Of a stretch of DNA of 44,214 nt, positions 13,982 through 22,153 are shown piece after piece. The notes below the pieces were generated by a model. The model was given only the letters and a program-made list of their open reading frames with translations, was not told the DNA's origin and did not search any database. A program made the translations under genes and the position numbers. This DNA is from Candidatus Aenigmatarchaeota archaeon (GTDB lineage: Archaea > Aenigmatarchaeota > Aenigmatarchaeia > QMZP01). The stretch's first letter is position 1; every line of letters begins with the position of its first letter. The stretch covers positions 137,635 to 181,848 of the forward strand of contig JACPNN010000004.1 in assembly GCA_016185435.1 (NCBI GenBank), read 5' to 3'.

Positions 13982-14173
13982 ATGGCAGCGGATGTAACAA
14001 GGATATTGACCCTGATCGTGGTTGTTGTAGCTGGAATAGTGCTGGTTTTCAACTCTTGCATACCCCCTCACGTTACGTGGGTTGTGCGACCCTGTCACAT
14101 GGAATATCTTTCCTGCCATAACAAATCAGAAATTACTGAAATATGGTGCTTGGTGTTTTTATTCCTAAGGTAA
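13982..14173 (+). pseudogene. Truncated TM protein running into repeat E2
   Basis: ATG 13982 gives MAADVTRILTLIVVVVAGIVLVFN, a signal or membrane helix, after which the frame enters repeat E2 and continues without recognisable protein character to 14173. I read this as the 5' end of a gene cut by the repeat. A leader of a small membrane peptide is possible. Confidence 0.35.
14055..14090 (+). repeat. Structured 36-nt repeat, copy E2
   Basis: Begins CTTGCATACCCCCTCACG and ends GGGTTGTGCGAC. Outer TTGCATA/TGTGCGA pairing plus an inner CACG-TTA-CGTG hairpin. Separates segments 12893-14054 and 14091-15443. Confidence 0.85.
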
Positions 14174-14260
14174 AAAAGGGGTTATGGAGCTGTTTTATGT
14201 CGTAAAAGTGGTGAAAATGTATATTATAAATGGATAAATACCGACACCCAACTCTATGAT

Positions 14261-15442
14261 GTGAAAGAAGGAAAAAACGCATTTTCTGATCAATCTTATT
14301 CGGGAATCTTTCTCCGCTTCCTGCGTTTCGGGTTTCTTGCGTGGGGAGGTCCTGTTGCCCAGATAGGGATGATAAAGAAGGATCTTGTTGATGAGGAAAA
14401 ATGGATTTCTCCACAGAAATTTAACAGGGCGCTGGCAGTATATCAAGCTCTCCCTGGACCAGAAGCGCATGAATTGTGTGTTTATTTTGGGCATCTGGCT
14501 AAAGGAAGGTTAGGAGGCTTATTGGCCGGTTTAGGCTTCATGCTTCCAGGCTTTGTTTTAATGCTGATACTTTCATGGATATACCTCACATTCGGGATAA
14601 ACTCTGCATTGTTTGCTGGAGTGTTTTATGGAATGCAGCCTGCTGTCGCTGCTTTGATATTCAGGGCGGTGCACAGTATTGGGAACTCTGCAGTCACAAA
14701 TCCTCTTTTATTTGCTCTTTTTTTCATCTCATTCCTTGCTTCCCTTTTAGGGATACATTTTATCTTTGCCCTTATTTTTCCTGCAACAGCTTATTATTTT
14801 TCCAGAAAAAAGCAATACCTTTTGGCAGCGTTTTCATGCCTTCTGATCTTAACCGTGGCTTTCGTATATGGCTCTGTCTCAAGCTTCCAGCTTTCTCAAG
14901 GAACTGCAGCTGCTCCAGCAACCCCTGAATTATTCTTCACTGGCCTAAAAGGCGGCCTGTTAAGCTTTGGAGGGGCATATACATCCATACCATTCATAGA
15001 GCAGGATGCTGTCAGCAAAGGGTGGATGACAAATTCCCAGTTCCTGGATGGCCTGGCATTGGGGGGCATTATCCCTGCCCCACTTATCATCTTCTCCACT
15101 TTTGTGGGATATTTTGCTGGCGGTTTGGGAGGGGCTTTAGCAATGACAATAGGCATCTTTCTGCCTGCATTCGCCTTCACTCTGGCAGGCCATAAGTACC
15201 TTGAAATGCTGATTATCAGCAGGAAACTTAAGGATTTTCTTGACGGCCTTACTGCAGGCGTAATTGGGTTTATAGGGGCAATATCTGTGATCCTATGGAA
15301 AGAGGCTGTGACAGATATTGCAACATTTGCCATTTTCCTTTTATCCATGTTTATTCTTTACAGATGGCATGCAAAGGCATCTGTTGCTTTTGTCATGATA
15401 GGGGCTGGGATAGCTGGCCTATTGCTTTCAGGATGGATTTAG
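14261..15442 (+). CDS. chrA: Chromate transporter ChrA family
   Basis: 393 residues, the long two-domain CHR form. The N-terminal half has FLRFGFLAWGGPVAQIGMIKKDLVDEEKW, then ALPGPEAHELCVYFGHLAKGRLGGLLAGLGFMLPG. The second half repeats the pattern (GGLLSFGGAYTSIPFIEQDAV, FLDGLALGGIIPAPLIIFSTFVGYFAGGLGG). About ten hydrophobic segments. Family members export chromate or related oxyanions across the cytoplasmic membrane. A GTG start at 14261 follows TATA-like elements at 14222-14240, so it is probably leaderless. It fills the segment between repeats E2 and E3, and E3 begins 1 bp after the stop. Confidence 0.92.
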   Translation: MKEGKNAFSDQSYSGIFLRFLRFGFLAWGGPVAQIGMIKKDLVDEEKWISPQKFNRALAVYQALPGPEAHELCVYFGHLAKGRLGGLLAGLGFMLPGFVLMLILSWIYLTFGINSALFAGVFYGMQPAVAALIFRAVHSIGNSAVTNPLLFALFFISFLASLLGIHFIFALIFPATAYYFSRKKQYLLAAFSCLLILTVAFVYGSVSSFQLSQGTAAAPATPELFFTGLKGGLLSFGGAYTSIPFIEQDAVSKGWMTNSQFLDGLALGGIIPAPLIIFSTFVGYFAGGLGGALAMTIGIFLPAFAFTLAGHKYLEMLIISRKLKDFLDGLTAGVIGFIGAISVILWKEAVTDIATFAIFLLSMFILYRWHAKASVAFVMIGAGIAGLLLSGWI

Positions 15443-15443
15443 C

Positions 15444-15480
15444 CTTGCATACCCCCTCGCGTTACGTGGAGCTGTGCGAC
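15444..15480 (+). repeat. Structured 37-nt repeat, copy E3
   Basis: Begins CTTGCATACCCCCTCGCG and ends GGAGCTGTGCGAC. The inner stem is CGCG-TTA-CGTG, where the A of E2 is replaced by G, keeping a G-T pair. It starts 1 bp after the chrA stop and is followed by the third copy of the promoter-like element. Confidence 0.85.
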
Positions 15481-15484
15481 CGCG

Positions 15485-15518
15485 TATACATTAGATTGCG
15501 GGTGGTTAAAATTGGTTT
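15485..15518 (-). promoter_or_regulatory. Repeated promoter element, copy 3, orphan
   Basis: AACCAATTTTAACCACCC then GCAATCTAATGTATA on the minus strand, nearly identical to copy 1. The ATG it would serve opens only a short frame into repeat E3 that stops after nine codons, so it seems to be a duplicated promoter left beside the repeat. Confidence 0.5.
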
Positions 15519-15754
15519 GTTCCCCGTTATGGAGGCCCCTGGAAAAATATTTAAACCTTTGCCTCCATAATACACTGATATGCGCCAATGCAGCTTTATC
15601 CACAGACTGAAGTCTATTATACTCGGATAGAGTCAGCATTCATTGGCCATCTTCTCTCCTTCTGCTTCTTGGAACAGTTTTCCTGTCAGTTTCCTTTCGA
15701 CCTGAAATTGTCCGGGGGAGCCGCAGGAGGGTTAAAAGGAAGGGGAGGTGAAAT
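15519..15754. other. Intergenic stretch with promoter-like element and short remnant
   Basis: AATATTTAAAC (about 15547-15557) sits 25-30 bp before ATG 15580, a leaderless layout, but that frame stops after 16 codons (MRQCSFIHRLKSIILG). It may be a gene remnant. A strong AGGGGAGGTG near 15740 serves the gene at 15755. Confidence 0.35.
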
Positions 15755-15961
15755 ATGGTGCAATTGGATACTGGCGAACAATATGACGGAAATTACTATG
15801 TAGACAAACAAAGACCGGAACTGCTGGTGCTTTATCCCAATGTGACATCATATAATCCAACTGAGATGGATATGCATACGCTAGAGATGCCTGTTGTATA
15901 TAACAAAGAGCCAAAACAGATGAGATATAAAGTGCAGTTCGGCAGATGTCAAAGACGATAG
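15755..15961 (+). CDS. Hypothetical 68-residue protein
   Basis: ATG preceded by a strong ribosome site (GGGGAGGTG). The protein is polar and Tyr/Met-rich (MVQLDTGEQYDGNYYVDKQRPELLVLYPNV...) with no TM segment and one cysteine near the end. The last residues (FGRCQRR) look like a frame slip or a truncated end. The RBS and amino-acid composition suggest a real gene, perhaps shortened. No family recognised. Confidence 0.45.
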   Translation: MVQLDTGEQYDGNYYVDKQRPELLVLYPNVTSYNPTEMDMHTLEMPVVYNKEPKQMRYKVQFGRCQRR

Positions 15962-16026
15962 AAAAGCCTCTCGGCAGATTGGTGAAGAGATGGATCTGGC
16001 GGGGAACCAGGAAAAATCATGGTATT

Positions 16027-16734
16027 TCAGTACTTCTCCATATGTATCCCCTCTTTGTCGAAGCCCATGTCGTGGCATAGCTGCTGCACTTCGTCGACCA
16101 TCCTGGGGATGCCGCAGATGTAGATGTCCTTGCTTTTTGGATCCTTTACTTCTGATTTCAGTATTTCCTGCACATAGCCTTTCCTTCCCTGCCAGCCGTC
16201 TCCTGGCCTGCTAAGGGTCAGGAAATATCTGAAATTGCTGTATTTTTTCTCAAGCCCTTCAAAATATTCCTTATATATTATGTCCTCCTCGTACCTGCAG
16301 CCGAAAATCATCCAGATGTCTTTGTTGAAACCGCTTTCCAGAAGGTGGGGAATCATGCTGAGGAAAGGGGCAATGCCGGTTCCTGTGGCGACAAAGATGA
16401 TGCCATTGTCTGTTTCACTGAGGGTGAAGACGCCATAGGGCCCTTTGATCCTGACATTGTCGCCTTCTTTCAGACCAAAAATAAAATTGGATATGGGGCC
16501 GTTCTCGATCCTCTTGAGGCAGATGTCTATCCGTCCTTTCATAGAAGGCAGTGATGCTATTGAATAGGGCCGAGAGAGGATTTTGTCGCCCACAGTCCCG
16601 AAAAGCATTATCCACTGGCCTGGCTTGAAGCCAAGATCAACATCATCAGGCAGCTTCAGGGTGTATGTTCTTATTTCATGGGCGTCCTGCTGTATGCTTT
16701 CCACTGTGGCCGTGCAGTCAATGATTTTTAGCAT
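16027..16734 (-). CDS. FAD/NAD(P)-binding oxidoreductase, ferredoxin-reductase type
   Basis: 235 residues with the FNR-like two-domain fold. The FAD-binding part has KPGQWIMLFG and RPYSIAS (about 55-62), then GDNVRIKGPYGVF. The NAD(P)-binding part has FVATGTGIAPFLSMI and the C-terminal YICGIPRMVDEVQQL. It transfers electrons between NAD(P)H and a partner protein such as ferredoxin, rubredoxin or an oxygenase component. There is no fused 2Fe-2S or globin domain, so the partner is separate and not evident nearby. It is a single gene with convergent or spaced neighbours. Confidence 0.88.
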   Translation of the reverse strand: MLKIIDCTATVESIQQDAHEIRTYTLKLPDDVDLGFKPGQWIMLFGTVGDKILSRPYSIASLPSMKGRIDICLKRIENGPISNFIFGLKEGDNVRIKGPYGVFTLSETDNGIIFVATGTGIAPFLSMIPHLLESGFNKDIWMIFGCRYEEDIIYKEYFEGLEKKYSNFRYFLTLSRPGDGWQGRKGYVQEILKSEVKDPKSKDIYICGIPRMVDEVQQLCHDMGFDKEGIHMEKY

Positions 16735-16839
16735 AAAATTCCCTTTGGTTTTCTATGGTTATTAGGGGTTACTTGAAAATAAGAAAGTTATAAAGAAGGG
16801 GATAGCCATTTATGCGATGATGCTCAGAGAATTGATATT

Positions 16840-17721
16840 TTATTTCCATCCCTCAAGCTCCTTCTCCAGAATGGCCTTCATCTCGCTCCTGTGGTAGCCG
16901 TGCTGCGATTTCTCCACTGTGTAGAATTTCTTTGGCTCAAGGGCCTTTGAGAATGTCTTCTCTGCGTTCTGGATTGGGATTACTGTGTCGTTTTTGGAAT
17001 GGATCATGTCAAGTTTTCTTGGAGAAATAAGGTTTATGTAATTGTCGGGGTCCATCGACCTCAGAAATTTCTTTTGGTCTGCATCTGGAACTTCAGGAAG
17101 TCCGTATCCTGATGTGGCCACGGCGAGCACGCCTTTTGACTGTTTTTCTATTGCTCCTGCCATTATCGCTATCCTGCCGCCCATGCTTATCCCTGAGAAA
17201 TATATCTTATCCCTGTTTATTTCAGGCCTGCCTGCAAGGATGTCGAAAGCCACCAAGGCGTCATGGACCATCATGTGCTGGGTCGGCTCTTTGCCTTCAT
17301 TGAACAAAAGGAAGTCCTGGTCAAGGGAATTTACACCACCAATGGTTTCTCCTGTACCTCTCTGGTCAAGGGTGATTGTTGCGAAGCCCATTGAATTCAG
17401 GTCCCTTGCGATGTTGCCCTGCTCCCCCTCTTTTGTGATCATGGCCCCTGGCAAAACGACAAAGGCGGGAAGTTTTGACTGGCTCTTCGGGATTGAGAGC
17501 AAAGCATATATTTTCTGGCCCCTGCTGTCATAGGAGACCTTTGAAAGGAAACTGGTCTGACTGCTCTCGATTATCTGCTCATTATACTTTGGCATGGGCC
17601 TGTTCTCGTAGGAGATTATATTCTCAGAAGAGACGGAATATTTTTCCTCTTTGGGGAGGGAGAAGAGAAGCAGGAATGAAAGTAGCAGGAAGAGGCATAT
17701 TATTGCATAAGATGTTTTCAT
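16840..17721 (-). CDS. Membrane-anchored or secreted alpha/beta hydrolase
   Basis: 293 residues from ATG 17721; longer frames upstream lack hydrolase character. The N-terminal hydrophobic signal (IICLFLLLSFLLLF) has no lipobox, so it is a signal peptide or anchor. The hydrolase domain has the oxyanion region LPGAM, the nucleophile elbow FSGISMGGRIA (Ser of GxSMGG), Asp within SKNDTVIP and a final His in SQHGYHRSE. Family X-Pro dipeptidyl-peptidase or dienelactone-hydrolase-like; the substrate cannot be told. Extracytoplasmic location is inferred from the signal. Confidence 0.87.
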   Translation of the reverse strand: MKTSYAIICLFLLLSFLLLFSLPKEEKYSVSSENIISYENRPMPKYNEQIIESSQTSFLSKVSYDSRGQKIYALLSIPKSQSKLPAFVVLPGAMITKEGEQGNIARDLNSMGFATITLDQRGTGETIGGVNSLDQDFLLFNEGKEPTQHMMVHDALVAFDILAGRPEINRDKIYFSGISMGGRIAIMAGAIEKQSKGVLAVATSGYGLPEVPDADQKKFLRSMDPDNYINLISPRKLDMIHSKNDTVIPIQNAEKTFSKALEPKKFYTVEKSQHGYHRSEMKAILEKELEGWK

Positions 17722-17837
17722 ATTAATTGTCAGGGGTGGTAAATAAGTGCTTGATGAAATCCGGTTCCCGCTCCAGGGATTGCTTCTGAAGTCAGGGAAT
17801 TGCAGCAGTTGATAAGACAGCGGCTGCAATACTGAAT

Positions 17838-18521
17838 ATGCCAGACTTCAAATTCGCTGTCATTTTTGACATGGACGGCGTGATCATCGACTCCAATCCC
17901 TTTCATAAGAAGGCATGGAGGCTGTTTTTCCAAAGACATGGCCTCAGCATTTCTGAAAACGATTTCAAAAGGCATGTGTACGGAAAGATAAATGCCGATA
18001 TCTTCAGTTATTTTTTCAGGAGGCGCCTGACAAAAACAGAGGTAAGAAGGTATAATGAAGAAAAGGAATCGCTGTACAGAAAGCTTATTGCAAGGCATAT
18101 GGCACCGGCAAGAGGCCTGGTCCGGTTTCTGGAACTGTTGAAGAAGGCGGCAATACCATGCGCAGTTGCGACATCCGCTCCGCCTGAGAATGTTGGCTTT
18201 GTCATGGGAAAGATGAACATCAGGAGCTATTTCAGGGCAATTGTTGATGACTCTCAGATATCCAGAGGCAAGCCTAATCCGGAGATATACCTGAAGGCGG
18301 CGAAGAAGCTCTGTTTCATGCCGGAAGCCTGCGTGGTGTTCGAGGATTCTGTTGCCGGCATCCGGGCGGCGAAGAATGCGGGAATGAAGGTTGTGGCAAT
18401 AACCACAACGCACACGAAAAGAGAATTGTCTGAAGCGCACCTTGTCATAAGCGATTTCACGCAGATTGGAATGGAAGTCCTGAGGTCCCTGTTTGAGTTG
18501 AAGGGCGGTGAAAGGCAGTGA
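17838..18521 (+). CDS. HAD-superfamily phosphatase, beta-phosphoglucomutase-like
   Basis: 227 residues with motif I IFDMDGVIIDS (nucleophile Asp and acid/base Asp), a helical cap (HKKAWRLFFQRHGLSISE), motif II as VATSAPP, motif III Lys in SRGKPNPEIYLKAAK and motif IV VFEDSVAGIRAA. These mark subfamily I HADs such as beta-phosphoglucomutase or phosphoglycolate phosphatase. Cytosolic sugar-phosphate phosphatase or mutase. It stands alone between convergent neighbours, so the pathway is open. Confidence 0.9.
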   Translation: MPDFKFAVIFDMDGVIIDSNPFHKKAWRLFFQRHGLSISENDFKRHVYGKINADIFSYFFRRRLTKTEVRRYNEEKESLYRKLIARHMAPARGLVRFLELLKKAAIPCAVATSAPPENVGFVMGKMNIRSYFRAIVDDSQISRGKPNPEIYLKAAKKLCFMPEACVVFEDSVAGIRAAKNAGMKVVAITTTHTKRELSEAHLVISDFTQIGMEVLRSLFELKGGERQ

Positions 18522-18550
18522 TTTTGTAAAGGATTGTGTACAAAAAGATT

Positions 18551-19738
18551 CTACCACCTTCTGTCCTGCCTCTGGAAATGCCTTTTGCTGTGCCTGAACC
18601 TGAGCCTTTCTCTCAGAGGGAGGAACCTGAGTATGGGGAAGGGCCCTGCTTCCAGCCTCTGGATATTCAGCTTCGGGTCAGACATGACCCTCCTGAAGGC
18701 ATCATAATCACGCTGGCAGAGAAGAGCAATGGCCTTGCCGCTTTTCCCGGCCCTTGCCGTCCTCCCTATCCTGTGTATATAGTCGTCCGGCTTCTCAGAG
18801 ATGTCGTAGTTGAATATGTGCGATATGCCCGGTATGTCAAGCCCCCTTGAGGCAAGGTCTGTTGCCACAAGAATGTGTATGCCGCCGCCCTTGAACTCCC
18901 TTATGAGGCTTTCCCTTCTCGTCTGGCTCATGCCGCCGTGTATCGCATAGGCATGGACACCGTTCATAGAAAGGTTTTTTGCGATTATGTCGGCAGTTGT
19001 CCTCCTGTTGCAGAAGACTAGACCAAGATGTGGTTTTTCTTCTTTTATCAAATGGGCAAGAAGGCTGAACTTCCTGTCTTCCGTCACATCGTAATAGAAC
19101 TGCGGAAGCAATTCCTGCTTCACATGCTGCCTTGTCCTGACAAATTCGGGGCTGAACATATATCTGTGCGCAAGCCTGCCAACCCTGTCGGGTATGGTGG
19201 CGCTGCAGAGTATTGTCTGCCTTTCCTTTGGAGTGGCACGGATTATCTTTTCCACATCCTCGATGAAACCCATGTCCAGCATCCTGTCTGCCTCGTCAAG
19301 GACAAGATGCTTCACCCTGGCAAGATGCATTGTCCCCCTGCCCAGATGGTCAAGTATCCTTCCCGGCGTCCCTATCACAATTTCAGAGTGCTGTAGGACG
19401 TGTATCTGGGGGTCGATGGCCACTCCTCCATATATGCTGGCCACTCTTATGCCCTTTCTCTTTGATATCTTGTTGAATTCCTGCACCATCTGCAGGGCAA
19501 GCTCCCTTGTCGGCGTGACGATGAGAGCCTGCAGTCCTGAGCCCTGCCTGACCTTTTCCATAATCGGTATTGCAAAGGCCAGCGTCTTCCCGGAGCCTGT
19601 CTCTGACTGGCAGATCAGATCCTTTCCTGTCTTCAGTATAGGGATGGTTTTTTCCTGAACAAGGGTAGGAGTAGAGTATCCTGACGTCTCAAGCGACGCC
19701 AAAACATCCTGCTCTATACTCATTTCCTTGAAATGCAT
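18551..19738 (-). CDS. DEAD-box ATP-dependent RNA helicase
   Basis: 395 residues with all core motifs in order: Q-motif region (SGYSTPTLVQEKTIP), Walker A QSETGSGKT, PTRELA, TPGR, VLDEADRMLD, SAT, then FCNRRTTAD, VATDLASRGLDIPG and HRIGRTARAG. It unwinds RNA duplexes in ribosome assembly or RNA turnover. A short basic C-terminal tail (LRERLRFRHSKRHFQRQDRRW) may bind RNA. Typical length for a minimal archaeal DEAD protein. Confidence 0.95.
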   Translation of the reverse strand: MHFKEMSIEQDVLASLETSGYSTPTLVQEKTIPILKTGKDLICQSETGSGKTLAFAIPIMEKVRQGSGLQALIVTPTRELALQMVQEFNKISKRKGIRVASIYGGVAIDPQIHVLQHSEIVIGTPGRILDHLGRGTMHLARVKHLVLDEADRMLDMGFIEDVEKIIRATPKERQTILCSATIPDRVGRLAHRYMFSPEFVRTRQHVKQELLPQFYYDVTEDRKFSLLAHLIKEEKPHLGLVFCNRRTTADIIAKNLSMNGVHAYAIHGGMSQTRRESLIREFKGGGIHILVATDLASRGLDIPGISHIFNYDISEKPDDYIHRIGRTARAGKSGKAIALLCQRDYDAFRRVMSDPKLNIQRLEAGPFPILRFLPLRERLRFRHSKRHFQRQDRRW

Positions 19739-20214
19739 ATCTTCCCTCTATTTCCTGCAATCCATATTTGAACATTACCAGCGCAGCCATCCATATGCGC
19801 TTTACTATACTGGTGAAAGCGAAATGCACAAAGGCCATCCCCATTGAACGTTTATTTCGGGCATGGCCAAATTGTCATGGCTGCATCTGCCGAAAACCGA
19901 AAAGAGCATAGAATCAGACTCATAAAAGTCAGACGCTATTTTTGCTGGCAGCAAAATGTTATTGATCTCTCTCATGCCAGGCAACTTTCCTATTTCGTGT
20001 ACTATAGATGGGTGAATGGGTATTTAAAGGCGATGGGTGCCTGTTGGCATAAAATATACCGGATATCAGGTAAAATATGCCAAAAAGGTGCTGTCGAAGA
20101 GGAACGTCATGCATAAGCTGAGGAAAATGAAGACTGATTTTTCTGTCAAACATTTAGAAGTCAGGCATTCTGCCTTTTCCCGAATCATTTATTTAGAGGC
20201 CGACAATTATAGGA
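19739..20214. other. 475-bp intergenic stretch before the restriction gene
   Basis: No convincing coding frame. A promoter-like TATTTAAAGG at about 20019 is followed 30 bp later by no usable ORF, so a small RNA cannot be excluded. ATTTATTTAGAG at about 20188 lies 25 bp before ATG 20215 and looks like the TATA box of the restriction gene. Confidence 0.35.
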
Positions 20215-20967
20215 ATGGAAGGCTACAAAGAGCTTATTTCCAAGCTAATGGAAATCAGAAAGCGAGGCTACATAAAAACCCACAGAGCAGGGAATACAGG
20301 AATTGGGAAAACTCTCGAGGATTTGCTGGGAATCAGGGAAAACAACATTCCAGGGCCGAATTCCAAGCTTATCGAATTGAAATCTGGAAGGAAAAACACA
20401 TCAAGTATGCTTACCCTTCTAACAAAAGCACCGGAGCCTTATGGTGCAAATGTGGTTTTATTGAAAAGATTCGGGTATCCTTCGGGTAAAAACGACAAGA
20501 ACATTTTGCATACAATTGTTAATGCCACAGAATTTAACACAATCAAGGGCAAACATGGATTTAAAATAAGCGTCACTGAAGATAGGGTGGAACTACTATT
20601 TGGCGGGGAGACTAGCGATTTACTTAAGTTCATTGGTGCAAAGAGAGAAGAACCCGAAGTTGTTGCACACTGGACCAAGGAAACGTTAAGGGCGTCTTTT
20701 GAAAAAAAGTATCCTTTGGCACTGTTATATGTAAAAGCCGATTGCAAGGGCAGAGGAAAAAATGAAGAATTTTGGTTTAATGAGGCGTGGTATATTAAGG
20801 GGTTTAACTTTGATGGCCTCGCACAGATAATCAATGATAGCACCATAAAAGTTGATATAAGAATTGGACAGAATCCAGATGGAAGCACTCACGACCACGG
20901 AACAGGATTTAGAATATTCCCAAAAAATCTTGACTTGTGCTTCTCTGTAAGAGAGCAAGTAATCTAA
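20215..20967 (+). CDS. MvaI/BcnI-family type II restriction endonuclease
   Basis: 250 residues. The N-terminal half contains the family signature IGKTLEDLLGIRENNIPGPN followed by KLIELKSGRK, where E54-x-K56 fits the PD-(D/E)xK active site. The C-terminal part (FDGLAQIINDSTIKVDIRIGQ, HDHGTGFRIF) also resembles MvaI/BcnI enzymes. MvaI cuts CC(A/T)GG and BcnI CC(C/G)GG, so a similar target is likely but not certain. It is probably leaderless. It converges with its methyltransferase, whose stop abuts its own. Confidence 0.85.
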   Translation: MEGYKELISKLMEIRKRGYIKTHRAGNTGIGKTLEDLLGIRENNIPGPNSKLIELKSGRKNTSSMLTLLTKAPEPYGANVVLLKRFGYPSGKNDKNILHTIVNATEFNTIKGKHGFKISVTEDRVELLFGGETSDLLKFIGAKREEPEVVAHWTKETLRASFEKKYPLALLYVKADCKGRGKNEEFWFNEAWYIKGFNFDGLAQIINDSTIKVDIRIGQNPDGSTHDHGTGFRIFPKNLDLCFSVREQVI

Positions 20968-21864
20968 TTATTCCGGAGGTCTCCAGAAATCGAGAATATA
21001 CTCAAATGTTGCACCCAACTTGATATAGTTGCTCGGCCAACCATAAATCCCTACCTGATTTACAAGATTCCTCTTATCCCAGATTAAGATGTTACGAAGC
21101 TCGAATCCGGCCTTATGAAGTGCACCAACTACATAAATATGCGTTGGATAGCGCCTGTTTTCCCACCACACATCATTAACATTTATGACGCAATGGGCTC
21201 TAGGCTTCATTAGAGGCAAAATCTTCCCATATATTTCGGTGAGGCTCTTAGCATATTCTTCATGCGTCATTGTTCCCAAATCTCTTGGATCATCAGAATA
21301 TTGCTGTATTTTTTGGTAGTGCCCATTATCTCGCAGATCGCCCCTTATGCTCTTGTTTAATCTTGGCTTATTGAGCATATGCGCATACGGAGGTGATGTC
21401 ACAGCTAATGATACAGTCTCTTCTTCCAAATAATCAGGTATGTTGTGTGCATCATCGCATATCGCTAGTTGTTTGCTTTCAGCAAGCCTTTTTTGTCCCA
21501 ATCTTTTTTTTGCGAATTCGATATACTCTTGCTTTAAGTCAAATCCTACGGCATTTCTTCCCAAATCCTGGGCTGCAACAAATGTTGTGCCTATGCCGAC
21601 AAAGGGATCCAGAACAAGTTCCCCCCTATGCGTGAAAACCTCAATGCATTTTGCCGGCAAAGCGATGGGAAAAACAGCCGGATGTATGCTTTTATCTCGG
21701 ATATCTCTCTTTTCATAAAAAAATTCCCAAACAGCAACTTGCGATTTAACCCAATCCTTTGCGGTCAAGCAGTTAAGATGAGTAGGCTTGCAACTGCATG
21801 TCTTTTCATATGCTATGTCAAATTTTTTGGGTTTTGTCTGGAGCATAGTCATTATTTCTTGCAT
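20968..21864 (-). CDS. DNA methyltransferase of the MvaI-like restriction system
   Basis: 298 residues. The AdoMet-binding region comes first: HPAVFPIALPAKCIEVF, then VLDPFVGIGTTFVAAQDLGRNAVGFDLKQEYI (motifs X, I, II). The catalytic TSPPY (motif IV) is near residue 165, and the rest continues to IYGWPSNYIKLGATFEYILDFWR. SPPY-type active sites methylate exocyclic amino groups, often cytosine N4. Motif I before motif IV is the reverse of the usual beta-class order. It protects host DNA from the nuclease encoded convergently at 20215. Confidence 0.9.
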   Translation of the reverse strand: MQEIMTMLQTKPKKFDIAYEKTCSCKPTHLNCLTAKDWVKSQVAVWEFFYEKRDIRDKSIHPAVFPIALPAKCIEVFTHRGELVLDPFVGIGTTFVAAQDLGRNAVGFDLKQEYIEFAKKRLGQKRLAESKQLAICDDAHNIPDYLEEETVSLAVTSPPYAHMLNKPRLNKSIRGDLRDNGHYQKIQQYSDDPRDLGTMTHEEYAKSLTEIYGKILPLMKPRAHCVINVNDVWWENRRYPTHIYVVGALHKAGFELRNILIWDKRNLVNQVGIYGWPSNYIKLGATFEYILDFWRPPE

Positions 21865-21922
21865 GCATTATAATTTGTTTAAAGCTTTATAATGTTAGAG
21901 ATGGTGTATGACCGCTATGCCG

Positions 21923-22057
21923 CTATTTCTTTTTCTGCCTATCCCAATAGGGGCTTTTGCATTTCGGGCAAACCTTCGGCGCTTGGCTGTTTCTTGGCAG
22001 CCATTTATGGTCACAGCGATAGCATTTATATCCCCACAGCTGAATTCTTTCAGGCAT
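21923..22057 (-). CDS. 44-residue zinc-ribbon protein
   Basis: ATG 22057 to TAG 21923. It has a rubredoxin-like zinc ribbon: YKCYRCDHKWLPR then KVCPKCKSPYWDRQKKK, with CxxC pairs at 12/15 and about 31/34. TTTATATA lies about 26 bp upstream of the ATG, giving a leaderless transcript. Such tiny zinc ribbons are common in archaea and may bind nucleic acid or partner proteins; the role is unknown. Confidence 0.75.
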   Translation of the reverse strand: MPERIQLWGYKCYRCDHKWLPRNSQAPKVCPKCKSPYWDRQKKK

Positions 22058-22153
22058 ACTTAATAGTAATATATCAGCAGTATATAAACATATTTCAGAA
22101 CTGCCAACCCAAGTTTAGACATATAAACTACGGTTTACAGCATATCAGGAAAA

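Noticed and set aside
12856-15480. Classical integron attC sites
   Set aside because: Gene-plus-hairpin layout is similar, but the ends lack the RYYYAAC/GTTRRRY core, and no tyrosine integron integrase is in the window.
17730-18557. 275-residue minus-strand frame
   Set aside because: Antisense to the HAD phosphatase, which has all family motifs; the shadow has none.
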